A stretch of DNA of 64,000 nucleotides from Sphingopyxis solisilvae (GCF_015475875.1 NZ_JADKYM010000002.1:124001-188000), one strand, 5' to 3'; counted from the first letter of the stretch, positions 1-9,102 are shown. The notes: generated by a model from the letters alone, not told the origin. Made by a program: numbers and translations.

Positions 1-56
1 GCGGTTTCGTCGCAGCTCGATTCGAGGCCAAGGATGAGAGTCATAATCTTGCGCAT
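1..56 (-). CDS. tsaD: tRNA N6-adenosine threonylcarbamoyltransferase TsaD, N-terminal fragment
   Basis: The window cuts this gene after its first 18 codons. Reading leftwards from the ATG at 56, the peptide is MRKIMTLILGLESSCDETA, the signature N-terminus of the TsaD/Gcp (Kae1) ASKHA-fold ATPase, where LGLESSCDET forms the first nucleotide-binding loop. TsaD transfers the threonylcarbamoyl group to A37 of ANN-decoding tRNAs. A second in-frame ATG at 44 gives a shorter, equally plausible start. The gene diverges from hemC, an arrangement common in alphaproteobacteria, and the 50 bp between them must hold both promoters. The identification rests on this short but very conserved motif. Confidence 0.85.
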   Translation of the reverse strand, partial: MRKIMTLILGLESSCDET

Positions 57-106
57 CCTTTACCCGCCCCTTTATCGGCAGGGCAAGCCGCGCTAGCAGC
101 ATCGCG

Positions 107-1054
107 ATGACCGAACTTCCTTCAATCGATAATCCGCTGCGCATCGGCACCCGCGCATCGCCGCTGGCGATGGCGCAGGCGCAGATGACGGTGGCGGCGC
201 TGATCGTCACGCACGGCATAGCAGCCGAAGCGCTCGAGATCGTGCCGATGACCGCAACGGGCGACCGGATCCAGGACCGTGCGCTCGCCGAGGTCGGCGG
301 CAAGGCCCTGTGGACGCGCGAGCTTGATGCGGCGCTCGACGCCGGTGTCATCGACATCGCGGTTCATTCGCTGAAGGATGTCGAAACGATCCGCGATGCG
401 CGCTTTGCGCTGGGTGCGATGCTCGAACGCGCCGATCCGCGCGACCGGCTGGTGGTGCGCGAAGGGATAGCGGCGGCGACGATCGCCGAGCTGCCGCACG
501 GCGCCCGGTTGGGAACGAGCAGTCCGCGCCGCGCGGCGCAGATCCGGCGAATCCGCGCCGATCTGGCGCCGGTGCTGCTGCGCGGCAATGTTGCGACGCG
601 GCTGGCGAAGCTGGCGGCGGGCGAGGCCGACGCGACCCTACTCGCCGCGGCGGGGCTCGACCGGCTGGGGATGCACGCGGTCGGTATCGCGCAGGACTCC
701 GCGGTGCTGCTGCCCCCCGCCTCGCAGGGCGCGATCGGGATCGAATGCCGCGCCGATGACGGCGCCGCACTCGCGCTGCTGCGGGCGATCGATCACGAAC
801 CGACGCACCGCGCGGTCGCCGCGGAGCGCAGCTTTCTGGCGGCCCTCGGCGGTGACTGCCGCTCGCCGGTGGCGGCGCATGCGCATTGGCGCGAAGACGG
901 CATGCTGCAGCTCGACGCCGAAATTTTCTCCGACGACGGCGCCGATCACGCCGCCGGTCATGCGCTCGTCGATCATGACGACGCCGCCGCGGCGCTGGCG
1001 CGGCGGTTGCTGGACGATGCGCCCGACAGCGTTCGGCGGCTGTTCGCCGCATGA
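107..1054 (+). CDS. hemC: Porphobilinogen deaminase (hydroxymethylbilane synthase)
   Basis: HemC joins four porphobilinogen molecules into hydroxymethylbilane in tetrapyrrole synthesis, in the cytosol. The 315-aa protein has the usual family length. It opens with LRIGTRASPLAMAQA, the conserved substrate-binding N-terminus. VHSLKDVE contains the catalytic aspartate (about Asp91), GTSSPRRAAQ and RGNVATRL are arginine-rich substrate loops, and LGGDCRSPVAAHA carries the cysteine (about Cys251) that anchors the dipyrromethane cofactor. The stop codon overlaps the hemD start as ATGA, so the two are translationally coupled. The next enzyme of the pathway is therefore made from the same message. Confidence 0.97.
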   Translation: MTELPSIDNPLRIGTRASPLAMAQAQMTVAALIVTHGIAAEALEIVPMTATGDRIQDRALAEVGGKALWTRELDAALDAGVIDIAVHSLKDVETIRDARFALGAMLERADPRDRLVVREGIAAATIAELPHGARLGTSSPRRAAQIRRIRADLAPVLLRGNVATRLAKLAAGEADATLLAAAGLDRLGMHAVGIAQDSAVLLPPASQGAIGIECRADDGAALALLRAIDHEPTHRAVAAERSFLAALGGDCRSPVAAHAHWREDGMLQLDAEIFSDDGADHAAGHALVDHDDAAAALARRLLDDAPDSVRRLFAA

Positions 1055-1740
1055 CGCGCGGCTTGCCGCTGATCGTCACCCGCCCCGAACCGGGTAATGC
1101 CGCGACGGTCGCGCGCGCCGCGGCCCTCGGTCTCGATGCCCGCGCGATGCCCTTGTTCGCGGCGCGCACATTGCCCTGGACGCCGCCCGCCGCCGATGAT
1201 TACGACGTCATGTTGCTGACCAGTGCGCAGGCGGTGCGGCTGGCGGGACCGCAGCTCGCCGCGCTGGCAGCGCTCCCGGTCTATGCGGTGGGCGATGCGA
1301 CCGCAGCGGCGGCCGCGGGCGCGGGGCTGACGGTCGCCCGGACCGGCGAGGCGGATGCCCAAGCCCTTCTTGACGTCATGGCCTCAGGGAAAATTGCCCG
1401 GATTTTATGGCTTTGTGGCCGCGACCGGTCGGCGTTCGATCCCCGTGGCATGACGCTCCAGCCGCTGCCTTGCTACACGGTGGACCCGGTCGATCCGCCG
1501 TCCGAATGGTCCGGACTGATCGCTGCGCCGGCGGTGCTCCTTGCGCATTCGGGCCGCGCGGCGCGCCGGATCGCCGCGCTGGCGGGACCACCGCGCGCGC
1601 ATCTGGCGCTGGTCGCGATCAGCCCTGCGGTCGCGGCCGCGGCGGGCGCCGGTTGGGCCGAGCGGACCGCAAGCGCGCAGCCAACGGACGCTGGAATGTT
1701 GGCACTGGCGGCCGCTTTGTGCCACAAGGGCGAAAAATAG
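1051..1740 (+). CDS. hemD: Uroporphyrinogen-III synthase
   Basis: HemD cyclises hydroxymethylbilane to uroporphyrinogen III with inversion of ring D. This family is poorly conserved in sequence. The call rests on its position (start overlapping the hemC stop by four bases), the right length (229 aa) and family-like features: LPLIVTRPEPGNAATVARAAALG at the N-terminus (shown here only in outline), MLLTSAQAVRLA in the first lobe, VYAVGDATAAAA at the hinge and VLLAHSGRAARRIA in the second lobe. A mitofilin-like gene follows 19 bp downstream, as in many alphaproteobacteria, which supports the assignment. Confidence 0.9.
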   Translation: MTRGLPLIVTRPEPGNAATVARAAALGLDARAMPLFAARTLPWTPPAADDYDVMLLTSAQAVRLAGPQLAALAALPVYAVGDATAAAAAGAGLTVARTGEADAQALLDVMASGKIARILWLCGRDRSAFDPRGMTLQPLPCYTVDPVDPPSEWSGLIAAPAVLLAHSGRAARRIAALAGPPRAHLALVAISPAVAAAAGAGWAERTASAQPTDAGMLALAAALCHKGEK

Positions 1741-1759
1741 GGTCGTTCGAAAGAGACAT

Positions 1760-2677
1760 ATGGCAATCGACAATATCGACAGCCCCGCGCCCGTCGAGGC
1801 GGCGGCCGCGGCCAGGGGGCCATCCTTTCGTCTGCTGATGATCGCTGCCCTGTTGCTACTGCTGATCGGCGTGATCGGTGGCGGCTGGGCGGCGAGCCGT
1901 TGGTTGGCGGGCGATAGCGCTGCGCCGGCGACAAAGACGATCGACCCGGCAGCGGCGGGCGCAATGGTCGATCCGCTGCTCGTTGCGGGGGCTGTTCCCA
2001 AGGATGCTGCGCCGGAACAGCCGCTATTGATCGCGCCGGTCGATGGCGCGAACGCCCTGGCAGCGCGGGTTGCCGAGCTCGAACAACGGCTGTCGCGGAT
2101 CACGCTGGAGGCCCAATCGGCATCGGGCAATGCCTCGCGCGCCGAAGGACTGCTCGTCGCCTTTGCGGTACGGCGCGCGCTCGATCGCGGGCTATCGCTT
2201 GGCTATCTTGACGCGCAGCTGCGGCTGCGTTTCGGCGACGACCAGCCGAATGCGGTCAAGACGATCATCGAGACGTCGCGCGATCCGGTGACGCTCGAAC
2301 AGCTGCGCACCGATCTCGACACGCTGGCGCCGCAGCTGGTCGGGCGCGGCAGCGATGATAGCGGCAGCCTGTGGACGGCATTTCGCCGCGAGATGGGCGA
2401 ATTGTTCGTCGTGAGGGCGGCGGGAACGCAATCGCCGCGGGCGTCCGAACGGCTGGAGCGGGCGCGTCGCTATCTCGCCGCCGGACAGGCCGACCGGGCG
2501 ATCGCCGAGGTCGAGGCGATGCCGGGGGCGGCGGTCGCCAATGCGTGGCTGATCGATGCGCGGCGTTACCATGAGGCGCGGCGGGCGCTTGACCTGATCG
2601 AGACCGCGGCGATATTGGAACCGCGCGACAGTCCCGCTGCCGCAATTGCCCGCAGCACCGCGGCACCGACCCCCTAG
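1760..2677 (+). CDS. Mitofilin/Mic60-like inner membrane protein (COG4223-type)
   Basis: A 305-aa protein with a short cytoplasmic N-terminus, one transmembrane helix at about residues 17-38 ([20 protein letters not shown]), an Ala/Pro-rich linker, a short coiled coil ([20 protein letters not shown]) and a C-terminal region around [12 protein letters not shown] and [20 protein letters not shown] that resembles the mitofilin signature. Alphaproteobacterial Mic60 homologues are known to sit beside hem genes and shape intracytoplasmic or envelope membranes. The sequence shows one membrane anchor and a large periplasmic part. The membrane-shaping role is taken from the family. The ATG at 1760 was chosen because it starts just before the membrane helix and follows an AAGAGA ribosome-binding site. 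Confidence 0.75.
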   Translation: MAIDNIDSPAPVEAAAAARGPSFRLLMIAALLLLLIGVIGGGWAASRWLAGDSAAPATKTIDPAAAGAMVDPLLVAGAVPKDAAPEQPLLIAPVDGANALAARVAELEQRLSRITLEAQSASGNASRAEGLLVAFAVRRALDRGLSLGYLDAQLRLRFGDDQPNAVKTIIETSRDPVTLEQLRTDLDTLAPQLVGRGSDDSGSLWTAFRREMGELFVVRAAGTQSPRASERLERARRYLAAGQADRAIAEVEAMPGAAVANAWLIDARRYHEARRALDLIETAAILEPRDSPAAAIARSTAAPTP

Positions 2678-2724
2678 CGCGCGTCCCGAAAGGGCTGCTC
2701 GCCATACAGAGAAAGCCCGTTTCC

Positions 2725-3930
2725 ATGGCCCTCGCCGATCCGCAGCGCATCGAAGCGCTCGACCCGCTCGACCCGCTTCAGCTTGACGCCGAACTCAGCG
2801 ACGAGGAGCGGATGGTCCGCGACACGGCGCGTTCCTATGCTACCGATGCGCTGTTGCCGCGCGTCACCTCGGCCTTTCTGGACGAGCGGTTCGACCGCGA
2901 GATCATGTCGGAAATGGGCCAACTCGGCCTGCTCGGTGCAACGATCGACCCCGAATATGGCGGCGCCGGGCTGAACTATGTCAGCTACGGGCTCATCGCG
3001 CGCGAGGTCGAGCGGATCGATTCGGGCTATCGTTCGGCCTGTTCGGTGCAGAGCTCGCTCGTGATCCACCCGATCAACGCCTATGGCAGCGAAGAGCAGA
3101 AGCGGAAGTATCTGCCCGGACTGACCTCGGGCGAACTGGTCGGCTGTTTCGGGCTGACCGAACCTGACGCCGGCAGCGACCCCGGCGGGATGCGGACGCG
3201 CGCCGAAAAGATCGCAGGTGGCTATCGCCTCAAGGGCGCGAAGATGTGGATCACCAATTCGCCGATCGCCGACGTGTTCGTCGTGTGGGCGAAGTCGGAA
3301 GCGCATGACGGCGCGATCCGCGGCTTTGTGCTCGAAAAGGGCATGAAAGGCCTGTCGGCGCCCAAGATCGAGGGCAAGGTCAGCTTGCGTGCGTCGGTGA
3401 CCGGCGAGATCGTCATGGATTCGGTCGAAGTCGGGGAAGACGCGCTGTTGCCGCATGTGTCGGGGCTGAAAGGCCCGTTCGGTTGTCTCAACCGCGCGCG
3501 CTACGGTATCGGCTGGGGCGCGATGGGCGCGGCGGAGTTCTGTTACGAAGCAGCGCGCAATTATACCGGCGAGCGCAAGCAGTTCGGGCGCCCGCTCGCG
3601 GCGAACCAGATCGTCCAGCTCAAGCTCGCCAATATGCTCACCGAAATTGCGCTCGGGTTGCAGACGGCGCTGCGCGTCGGGCGGTTGATCGATGATGGGC
3701 GGCTCATTCCCGACGCGATCAGCCTGCTCAAGCGCAACAATTGCGGCAAGGCGCTCGATATCGCCCGCGTCGCGCGCGACATGCACGGCGGCAACGGTAT
3801 CTCGGCCGACTATCATGTGATCCGCCACGCGGTGAACCTGGAAACGGTGAACACCTATGAAGGGACGCATGACGTTCACGCGCTGATCCTGGGCCGCGCC
3901 ATCACCGGCATCTCCGCTTTTGGCGGCTGA
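2725..3930 (+). CDS. gcdH: Glutaryl-CoA dehydrogenase
   Basis: An acyl-CoA dehydrogenase of 401 aa that should oxidise and decarboxylate glutaryl-CoA to crotonyl-CoA in lysine, tryptophan and glutarate breakdown. The dehydrogenase signature [16 protein letters not shown] and the FAD-contacting [19 protein letters not shown] are present. The catalytic glutamate is in [21 protein letters not shown] (about Glu379), a C-terminus typical of GCDH rather than of short- or medium-chain enzymes. [14 protein letters not shown] is also a GCDH-like substrate-pocket segment. The stop lies 11 bp inside the next gene, a family III CoA-transferase, consistent with glutarate activation and oxidation being coupled. 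Confidence 0.9.
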   Translation: MALADPQRIEALDPLDPLQLDAELSDEERMVRDTARSYATDALLPRVTSAFLDERFDREIMSEMGQLGLLGATIDPEYGGAGLNYVSYGLIAREVERIDSGYRSACSVQSSLVIHPINAYGSEEQKRKYLPGLTSGELVGCFGLTEPDAGSDPGGMRTRAEKIAGGYRLKGAKMWITNSPIADVFVVWAKSEAHDGAIRGFVLEKGMKGLSAPKIEGKVSLRASVTGEIVMDSVEVGEDALLPHVSGLKGPFGCLNRARYGIGWGAMGAAEFCYEAARNYTGERKQFGRPLAANQIVQLKLANMLTEIALGLQTALRVGRLIDDGRLIPDAISLLKRNNCGKALDIARVARDMHGGNGISADYHVIRHAVNLETVNTYEGTHDVHALILGRAITGISAFGG

Positions 3931-5053
3931 CAGCGCGAAGCCGCTCGCAGGCATCCGCGTCGTCGAACTGGCGCGGGTGCTCGCGGGGCCATGGTGCGGG
4001 CAATTGCTCGCCGACCTCGGCGCCGAGGTGGTCAAGGTCGAGCGACCGGGGGTTGGCGATGACACGCGCAGCTGGGGGCCGCCGTTTGTCACTGGCACCG
4101 ACGGCGCGAATCTGGGCGCCGCCTATTTTCACAGCACCAATCGCGGCAAGTCCGGGGTGGCGATCGATATTGCGACGACCGAGGGGCAGGCCGAGGTCCG
4201 AGCGCTGATTGCCGACGCCGATGTCGTCATCGAAAATTACAAGGTCGGCGGGCTCGTCAAATATGGCCTCGATCCCGCGACGCTGATCGCCGATTTCCCG
4301 CGGCTGATCGTCTGTTCGATCACCGGCTTCGGCCAGACCGGCCCCTATGCCCACCGCGCGGGCTATGATTTCATCATTCAGGCCATGGGCGGAGCGATGT
4401 CGCTGACCGGCGAGCCGGACGGCGCGCCGCAAAAGGCGGGGATCGCTTACGCTGACATCTTTACCGGCATGTATTCGGCCGTCGCGATCCTTGCCGCGTT
4501 GCGCCGCCGTGACGTCACGGCGGCCGGTGCGCATATCGACATGGCACTGCTCGATTGCCAGGTCGGCGTGCTCGCCAATCAGGCCGCCAATTATCTCGCG
4601 AGCGGCGCGGTGCCGCGCCGCATGGGGAACGGCCACGCCAATGTCGTCCCCTATCAGGCGTTCGCCACCGCCGACGGCCAGCTGGTGATCGCGGTCGGCA
4701 ATGACGCCCAGTTTCGTAAATTATGTGTGATCCTGGGCGAGCCGAACTGGGCCGATGACGCGCGTTTTGCGACCAACGCGGCGCGGTTGGCGAACCGCGG
4801 TACGCTGATTCCGCTACTGGCAGCGCGGATCGCGGGCTGGGAGGCCCAGCCACTGGCACTCGCGCTGGAGGAGCAGGGGGTTCCGGCGGGGCCGATCAAC
4901 GACATGGCGGCGGTGTTCGCCGACCCGCAGGTGGCGGCGCGCGGAATGCGGTTCCGGCCCGAGGGTGCTTTCGTCGACGGGCTGGCGAGTCCGATCGTCA
5001 TTGACGGCGAACGCATGGTGGCGTCGTGCGGCGCACCGGGGCTGGCGGGATAG
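3920..5053 (+). CDS. Family III (CaiB/BaiF) CoA-transferase, probable succinyl-CoA:glutarate CoA-transferase
   Basis: A 377-aa family III CoA-transferase. It begins with the classic [20 protein letters not shown] and [11 protein letters not shown] segments, and the expected catalytic aspartate is in [18 protein letters not shown] (about Asp179). The start is a TTG at 3920, inside the end of gcdH, because the conserved N-terminus begins only ten codons later and no ATG lies between. Overlap with glutaryl-CoA dehydrogenase suggests that it loads CoA onto glutarate, as the human homologue SUGCT does. Substrate specificity is inferred from context, since the family cannot be assigned by motif alone. 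Confidence 0.8.
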   Translation: MAADSAKPLAGIRVVELARVLAGPWCGQLLADLGAEVVKVERPGVGDDTRSWGPPFVTGTDGANLGAAYFHSTNRGKSGVAIDIATTEGQAEVRALIADADVVIENYKVGGLVKYGLDPATLIADFPRLIVCSITGFGQTGPYAHRAGYDFIIQAMGGAMSLTGEPDGAPQKAGIAYADIFTGMYSAVAILAALRRRDVTAAGAHIDMALLDCQVGVLANQAANYLASGAVPRRMGNGHANVVPYQAFATADGQLVIAVGNDAQFRKLCVILGEPNWADDARFATNAARLANRGTLIPLLAARIAGWEAQPLALALEEQGVPAGPINDMAAVFADPQVAARGMRFRPEGAFVDGLASPIVIDGERMVASCGAPGLAG

Positions 5054-5082
5054 GCTGGTTTCGACCGGTAGCGGGCATCTAG

Positions 5083-5207
5083 CCCCTCCCCTTCAGGGGA
5101 GGGGTTGGGGTGGGGTCCATCGGCCTTGCGCAAGGCCGATGGACCCCACCCGCTGCGACTAACCAGCAAGCTGGTAAGTCTCGCTGCCCTCCCCTGAAGG
5201 GGAGGGC
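5083..5207. repeat. Composite palindromic intergenic repeat
   Basis: Two nested inverted repeats. An inner perfect 44-bp palindrome spans 5108-5151 and is centred on TTGCGCAA. An outer pair of C/G-rich arms carrying CCCCTCCCCTTCAGGGGAGG lies at about 5083-5103, with its complement at 5188-5207. The spacer 5152-5187 includes a small ACCAGCAAGCTGGT hairpin. No gene is visible in it. It sits between the convergent ends of the CoA-transferase gene and the TonB-dependent receptor gene and resembles dispersed palindromic units common in sphingomonad genomes. Confidence 0.85.
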
Positions 5208-5272
5208 GTAGTTCTACGCTACCGTCCGATCCCCACCCCAAACCAGCCACTCCAGCTTCAACTTCTCACCAA

Positions 5273-5304
5273 CAAAAAAGGGGCGCCACTCCGGACGCCC
5301 CTTT
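5273..5304 (-). terminator. Rho-independent terminator of the TonB-dependent receptor gene
   Basis: On the minus strand a hairpin AAAGGGGCG / CGCCCCTTT (stem 5277-5285 with 5296-5304, 10-nt loop) is followed by a run of T residues (5273-5279 read in reverse). It lies 27 bp past the receptor stop codon. Confidence 0.85.
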
Positions 5305-5330
5305 CCCCATTTTTATCGATCGCCGGTGGT

Positions 5331-7676
5331 TCAGAACTTGACCGTGCCGGTGACGAAAATCTGGCGCGGGTTGCCGTAAAAGGCGGTCAGCGTGCCTTCG
5401 GTGCCGAGCGCCGAGGTCGGCAGGCCGTTGCCGCCGAGGATGGGCACACCGGTAGTCGGATTGACGTTGATGAAGGTATAGCCCGACGTTTTATATTTCT
5501 TGTCGGTCAGATTCTTGCCGAACACCCCCAGGCTCCAGCGGCCTTCGGGTGCGGTATAGACCAGGCTGGCATCCCACAGCGCGAAACCCTTTTGATCGAT
5601 ATAGGGATTGGGGATTTCGAACTGATAGGTTTTGCTGCGGTACGACAGGGTGGTGCCGAAACTGATGTCGCCGTCGCCGACCGGGGCGCTATAGGCCAGC
5701 GTGCCGCTGGCGGTCCATTTGGGTGTGTTCTGCACCTCGCGGAACGCCGCGACATCGGTCGGTTGACCGCCGATGTTGGTCACATATTCCTTGTACTGCG
5801 CGTCGATATAGCCAAGCGCGGTCGAAAAGGTCAGCCGGTCGCCAGCGGCTGCCATGTCTTCGCCCAGCCGCGCCCGCGCTTCGAATTCCAGTCCCTTGAA
5901 CGTCGCCTTGCCGGCATTCGCGACGACACCGCAGAAGCTGGGCAGACCGCCGACGGTGCAGGCGACCGAGCCGGGGATCTGGACATCGGTATAGTCGGCA
6001 TAGAAGCCGGCGAGCGCGACATTAAGCGCGCCGTCCATCAGGCTGCCCTTGTAACCAAGTTCGTAGCTGTCGACCTTTTCGGGCCGGAAGCTGAGGAAGG
6101 CGGCGATTTCTGCTTCGGTCGGCGCGCCCGGGATCGCGCCCGGCGCGTTGACGCCGACGCCGCGCGGGTCGAAGCCACCGCCCTTGAAGCCCTGCGAATA
6201 GCTGGCGTAGAGCGTGTGGTCGCTGTTCGGTTTGAAGGTCAGCGAAGCGCGCGGGGTGAATTTTTCAAAACTGCGGCTGCCGTTGAAATTGGTGCCCGGT
6301 GCGCCGAACGGCACCCCGGCGCCGCCGAATACCGGTGAGCCGCCGCCGAGATAATTCTGGCGCAGGATTGACGCCTCGCGCTTGTCCCAGGTGTAGCGGC
6401 CGCCAAGCGACAGGCTGAGCTGGTCGGTAAAGTCGAAGGTCGCGTCACCGAACACCGCGAACGTCCGGGTATCGACGTCGGCCCGCGTAAAGGCGGTCAG
6501 CCCGGCAAAGGTGTTGAAGATGCGCACGTCGAACAGCGTGTCGGCGGTTGCGTCGAGATAATAAAAGCCGAGCAGGCCTTTGAGGCGGTCGCCCTCGTAC
6601 AGCAGCTGGAATTCCTGGCTGATCTGTTCGTTGAAATAGAAGCCGGGAACATCGACATCGACCGCGGGCAGCGCATCGAAATCGATCGGGGTCGCCGACT
6701 TGTCCTTGCGCCAGGCGCTGATCGAGCGGAGCGTGAGCGTGTCGGTGAGCGACGCGCTGACATTCATCGCCAGCCCATAGGCCTCGATTTCCTGTTTCGG
6801 ATCATTGAGTCCGCCGCGGCTGTCGAACACCTTGCCGAGAACGGGCGCGCCGGTGACCAGCGACGGGATCAGGCGGTGACCGCCGCGCGGCGCGCTCTTG
6901 TCCTTGGTATAGTCGCCGGTGATCCGGATCAGCACCGGTTCGCCGTAACCGCCGAGCTCCACGGTGCCGCGACCGGCCCAGATATCCTTGTTATAATTGT
7001 CGAGCCCGGTGGTCAGGTTTTTGCCGAACCCGCCGCGCGACAGCCGCGCGACTGATCCGCCGACCCGCAGCAGGTCGCCGACCGGCGCGCTGGCGGTGAC
7101 GACCAGGTCGGCTTGTTCGTAGGTGCCGAGCGTCCCCTTGATCTTGAGCGAAAAATCCTGCGGCAATTGCCGGGTCACATATTTGACCGCGCCGCCGATG
7201 GTGTTGCGGCCATACAGCGTGCCCTGCGGCCCGCGCAGGATTTCGATGCGTTCAACATCATAGATGTCGAGCACCGCCGCCTGCGGGCGGTTGAGATAGA
7301 CATCGTCGAGATAGAGCCCGACCCCCTGTTCGAAACCCGACACCGGATCCTGCTGGCCGACACCGCGGATGAAGGCGCTGAGCGTCGAATTGGTGCCGCG
7401 CGATACTTCGAGCGTGGTGTTGGGGGTGGTCTGGCCGACCTCGGTGATGTCGATGGCGCCTGCCTTGGCGAGCGCGTCGCCCGAATAGGCGGTGATCGCG
7501 ACCGGTACGTCGATCAGTCGCTCGTCGCGGCGGCGGGCGGTGACGATGATTTCATCGTCGCTTGTGTCGCTGCTCGCGCCCGTTTCCTGCGCGAAGGCGG
7601 CCGGGGCAAAGGCGAGCATCGGAATGGCGCTCGAAGCGAGAATGGCGCGGCGTAGCGGACGAGCGAAAGAACGCAT
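5331..7676 (-). CDS. TonB-dependent outer membrane receptor
   Basis: A 781-aa outer-membrane active transporter. A signal peptide ends near residue 29 (MLAFAPAAFA|QE). The TonB box region is DEIIVTARRRDERLIDVPVA, a layout typical of sphingomonad receptors with the box fused to the plug start. The plug domain contains RIEILRGPQGTLYGRNTIGG, and the C-terminus ends in a beta-barrel strand with terminal aromatic residue (QIFVTGTVKF). The start at 7676 is chosen because an upstream ATG at 7778 would add 34 residues ahead of the signal peptide, while 7676 has GGGAGAG in front. There is no extra N-terminal signalling domain. The substrate is unknown, and the divergent TetR gene suggests ligand-responsive control rather than Fur control alone. 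Confidence 0.93.
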   Translation of the reverse strand: MRSFARPLRRAILASSAIPMLAFAPAAFAQETGASSDTSDDEIIVTARRRDERLIDVPVAITAYSGDALAKAGAIDITEVGQTTPNTTLEVSRGTNSTLSAFIRGVGQQDPVSGFEQGVGLYLDDVYLNRPQAAVLDIYDVERIEILRGPQGTLYGRNTIGGAVKYVTRQLPQDFSLKIKGTLGTYEQADLVVTASAPVGDLLRVGGSVARLSRGGFGKNLTTGLDNYNKDIWAGRGTVELGGYGEPVLIRITGDYTKDKSAPRGGHRLIPSLVTGAPVLGKVFDSRGGLNDPKQEIEAYGLAMNVSASLTDTLTLRSISAWRKDKSATPIDFDALPAVDVDVPGFYFNEQISQEFQLLYEGDRLKGLLGFYYLDATADTLFDVRIFNTFAGLTAFTRADVDTRTFAVFGDATFDFTDQLSLSLGGRYTWDKREASILRQNYLGGGSPVFGGAGVPFGAPGTNFNGSRSFEKFTPRASLTFKPNSDHTLYASYSQGFKGGGFDPRGVGVNAPGAIPGAPTEAEIAAFLSFRPEKVDSYELGYKGSLMDGALNVALAGFYADYTDVQIPGSVACTVGGLPSFCGVVANAGKATFKGLEFEARARLGEDMAAAGDRLTFSTALGYIDAQYKEYVTNIGGQPTDVAAFREVQNTPKWTASGTLAYSAPVGDGDISFGTTLSYRSKTYQFEIPNPYIDQKGFALWDASLVYTAPEGRWSLGVFGKNLTDKKYKTSGYTFINVNPTTGVPILGGNGLPTSALGTEGTLTAFYGNPRQIFVTGTVKF

Positions 7677-7774
7677 GAAAACTCTCCCAGATAAAGAGCG
7701 GCAGCGGCCACCCCGGTCGTTTTTTTGGGCCTGATGCTTGCCAAGCCGCGATTCACCCAATAATGAAACATGAA

Positions 7775-7790
7775 CCAAGTTTCAACTTGG
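7775..7790. promoter_or_regulatory. Palindromic operator candidate (CCAAGTT-TC-AACTTGG)
   Basis: A perfect 7-bp inverted repeat CCAAGTT TC AACTTGG in the 201-bp divergent region between the TonB-dependent receptor and the TetR regulator. A second dyad TGAAAC-N9-GTTTCA overlaps it on the left. Size, symmetry and location fit a TetR-family operator controlling both genes. Binding is an inference. Confidence 0.6.
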
Positions 7791-7877
7791 AATATCATCC
7801 TGACGTTTTTTGCTTGCCAGTGGTGCGAAAAAGCCACGATGCAGGGGAAGCCGAGCGGAAGGGAGACGGGAGAGGTC

Positions 7878-8513
7878 ATGGATCAGCCGCCAAGCGCAAC
7901 CGGTGACAGCGTCGGCGATGCGCGCGACAAGACGCCGCGCACCGATCGCGGGCGGCGCACCCTGCGCAAGCTGCTCGACGCGGCGGCGGTCGAATTTGGC
8001 GAGCGCGGCTTTCACGAAGCGTCGATCAGCGGCATCACCCGCCGCGCCGGGACCGCGCTCGGCAGCTTCTACACCTATTTCGATTCGAAAGAGGAAATCT
8101 TTCAGGCGCTCGTCCGCTATATGAGCGAGCAGCTTCGCGACCATGTCACCCCGCTGGTGCAGGCGGCGCCCGACGAGATCAGCGCTGAACGCATCGGGCT
8201 CGAGTCTTTCCTCGGTTTCGTGCGCGAGCATAAGGAAATCTACCGGATCATCGACGAGGCCGAGTTCGTCGATTACGCCAGCTATCGCCGCCATTATGAA
8301 ACCACCGTCGCGCGCGTGCGCCAGCGGCTGGAAGCCGGCGCGGCGCGCGGCGAGATTCGCGCCGATGTCGGGGAGATTCATGCCTGGGCGATCGGCGGGA
8401 TGAACGTGTTTCTGGGCATGCGTTATGGCCTGTGGGACGCCGATGCCGACATTTCGGAGATTGCCGCGATCGCGAATGATTTTGTCGCGAACGGGCTGAA
8501 GAAGCGCGACTGA
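7878..8513 (+). CDS. TetR/AcrR family transcriptional regulator
   Basis: A 211-aa repressor. The N-terminal helix-turn-helix is clear: RRTLRKLLDAAAVEFGERGFHEASISGITRRAGTALGSFYTYFDSKEEIF (described here as residues about 23-70) with the diagnostic GSFYTYFDSKEE recognition and support helices. The C-terminal two-thirds is the usual variable ligand-binding helical domain, including FLGFVREHKEIYRIIDEAEF. The ATG at 7878 follows GGGAGACGGGAGAGG and is preferred over an in-frame ATG at 7770 that would cross the putative operator. It is divergent from the receptor gene and probably controls it and itself. Confidence 0.9.
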   Translation: MDQPPSATGDSVGDARDKTPRTDRGRRTLRKLLDAAAVEFGERGFHEASISGITRRAGTALGSFYTYFDSKEEIFQALVRYMSEQLRDHVTPLVQAAPDEISAERIGLESFLGFVREHKEIYRIIDEAEFVDYASYRRHYETTVARVRQRLEAGAARGEIRADVGEIHAWAIGGMNVFLGMRYGLWDADADISEIAAIANDFVANGLKKRD

Positions 8514-8545
8514 AACGCTCGCCCCAAATTGGTTGGAGTAATTTG

Positions 8546-9058
8546 ATGTCTTACGCTTACTCGGCGCGAACAGTTTTTACCGACATGCTCGGTTCGCTTG
8601 ATCATCTCGTCAGCAAGGCCATCGATGCCGGGATGACCGACGATGTCCTTGCGACAAAGCTGACAGACGATATGTTCCCGCTTGAGCTGCAATTTCGCGT
8701 CGCACTCAATCAGGTGCTGCTGGCGCTCAATCAGGTCGGCGGACAAGCGGTGCCGCTAGAAGAAAACGCGTACGGCTCGCTCGCCGAGGTTCGTCGGCGT
8801 ATCGCCGCGGTTCGTTCACTGGTCGATCAGGCGGACCCTGCCGGATGGGCGGATGCTGACGGGCGCGTTGATTTGACGTTGCCGAATGGGGTGCGATTTC
8901 TGATGTCCGCCGAAGCGGATGTTCGGGACTGGATCATGCCGAATTTCTATTTTCATGTCACGATGGCTTACGCCCTGTTGCGCGATGCGGGGCTGGTCAT
9001 CGGCAAGATGGACTTCATTCCGCATATGGCGCGTCACACCGTAACTGCCGCCAACTAG
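8546..9058 (+). CDS. DUF1993 family protein
   Basis: A 170-aa soluble protein matching the DUF1993 family by its overall pattern: an N-terminal helix with MLGSLDHLVSKAIDAG, a middle FPLELQFRVALNQ and a C-terminal ADVRDWIMPNFYFHVTMAYALLR followed by VIGKMDFI. The HVTMAYALLR segment resembles DinB-like four-helix proteins, and a metal or thiol role has been proposed for such relatives, but nothing in this sequence fixes a function. The start ATG at 8546 has GGAG eight bases upstream. It lies 32 bp after the TetR gene and may be cotranscribed with it. It converges on metW. Confidence 0.75.
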   Translation: MSYAYSARTVFTDMLGSLDHLVSKAIDAGMTDDVLATKLTDDMFPLELQFRVALNQVLLALNQVGGQAVPLEENAYGSLAEVRRRIAAVRSLVDQADPAGWADADGRVDLTLPNGVRFLMSAEADVRDWIMPNFYFHVTMAYALLRDAGLVIGKMDFIPHMARHTVTAAN

Positions 9059-9102
9059 CGACGTCGGTCACATGCCTGTCCGATCGACTGCAACGACAGG
9101 GT

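Noticed and set aside
2690-2722. GGGCT / AGCCC hairpin after the mitofilin-like gene as a terminator
   Set aside because: The stem has only 5 bp with a long loop and a weak T-run. It overlaps the space just before gcdH.
9060-9100. CCTGTC / GACAGG inverted repeat between the DUF1993 gene and metW as a terminator
   Set aside because: The arms are only 6 bp with a long loop and no T-run on either strand.
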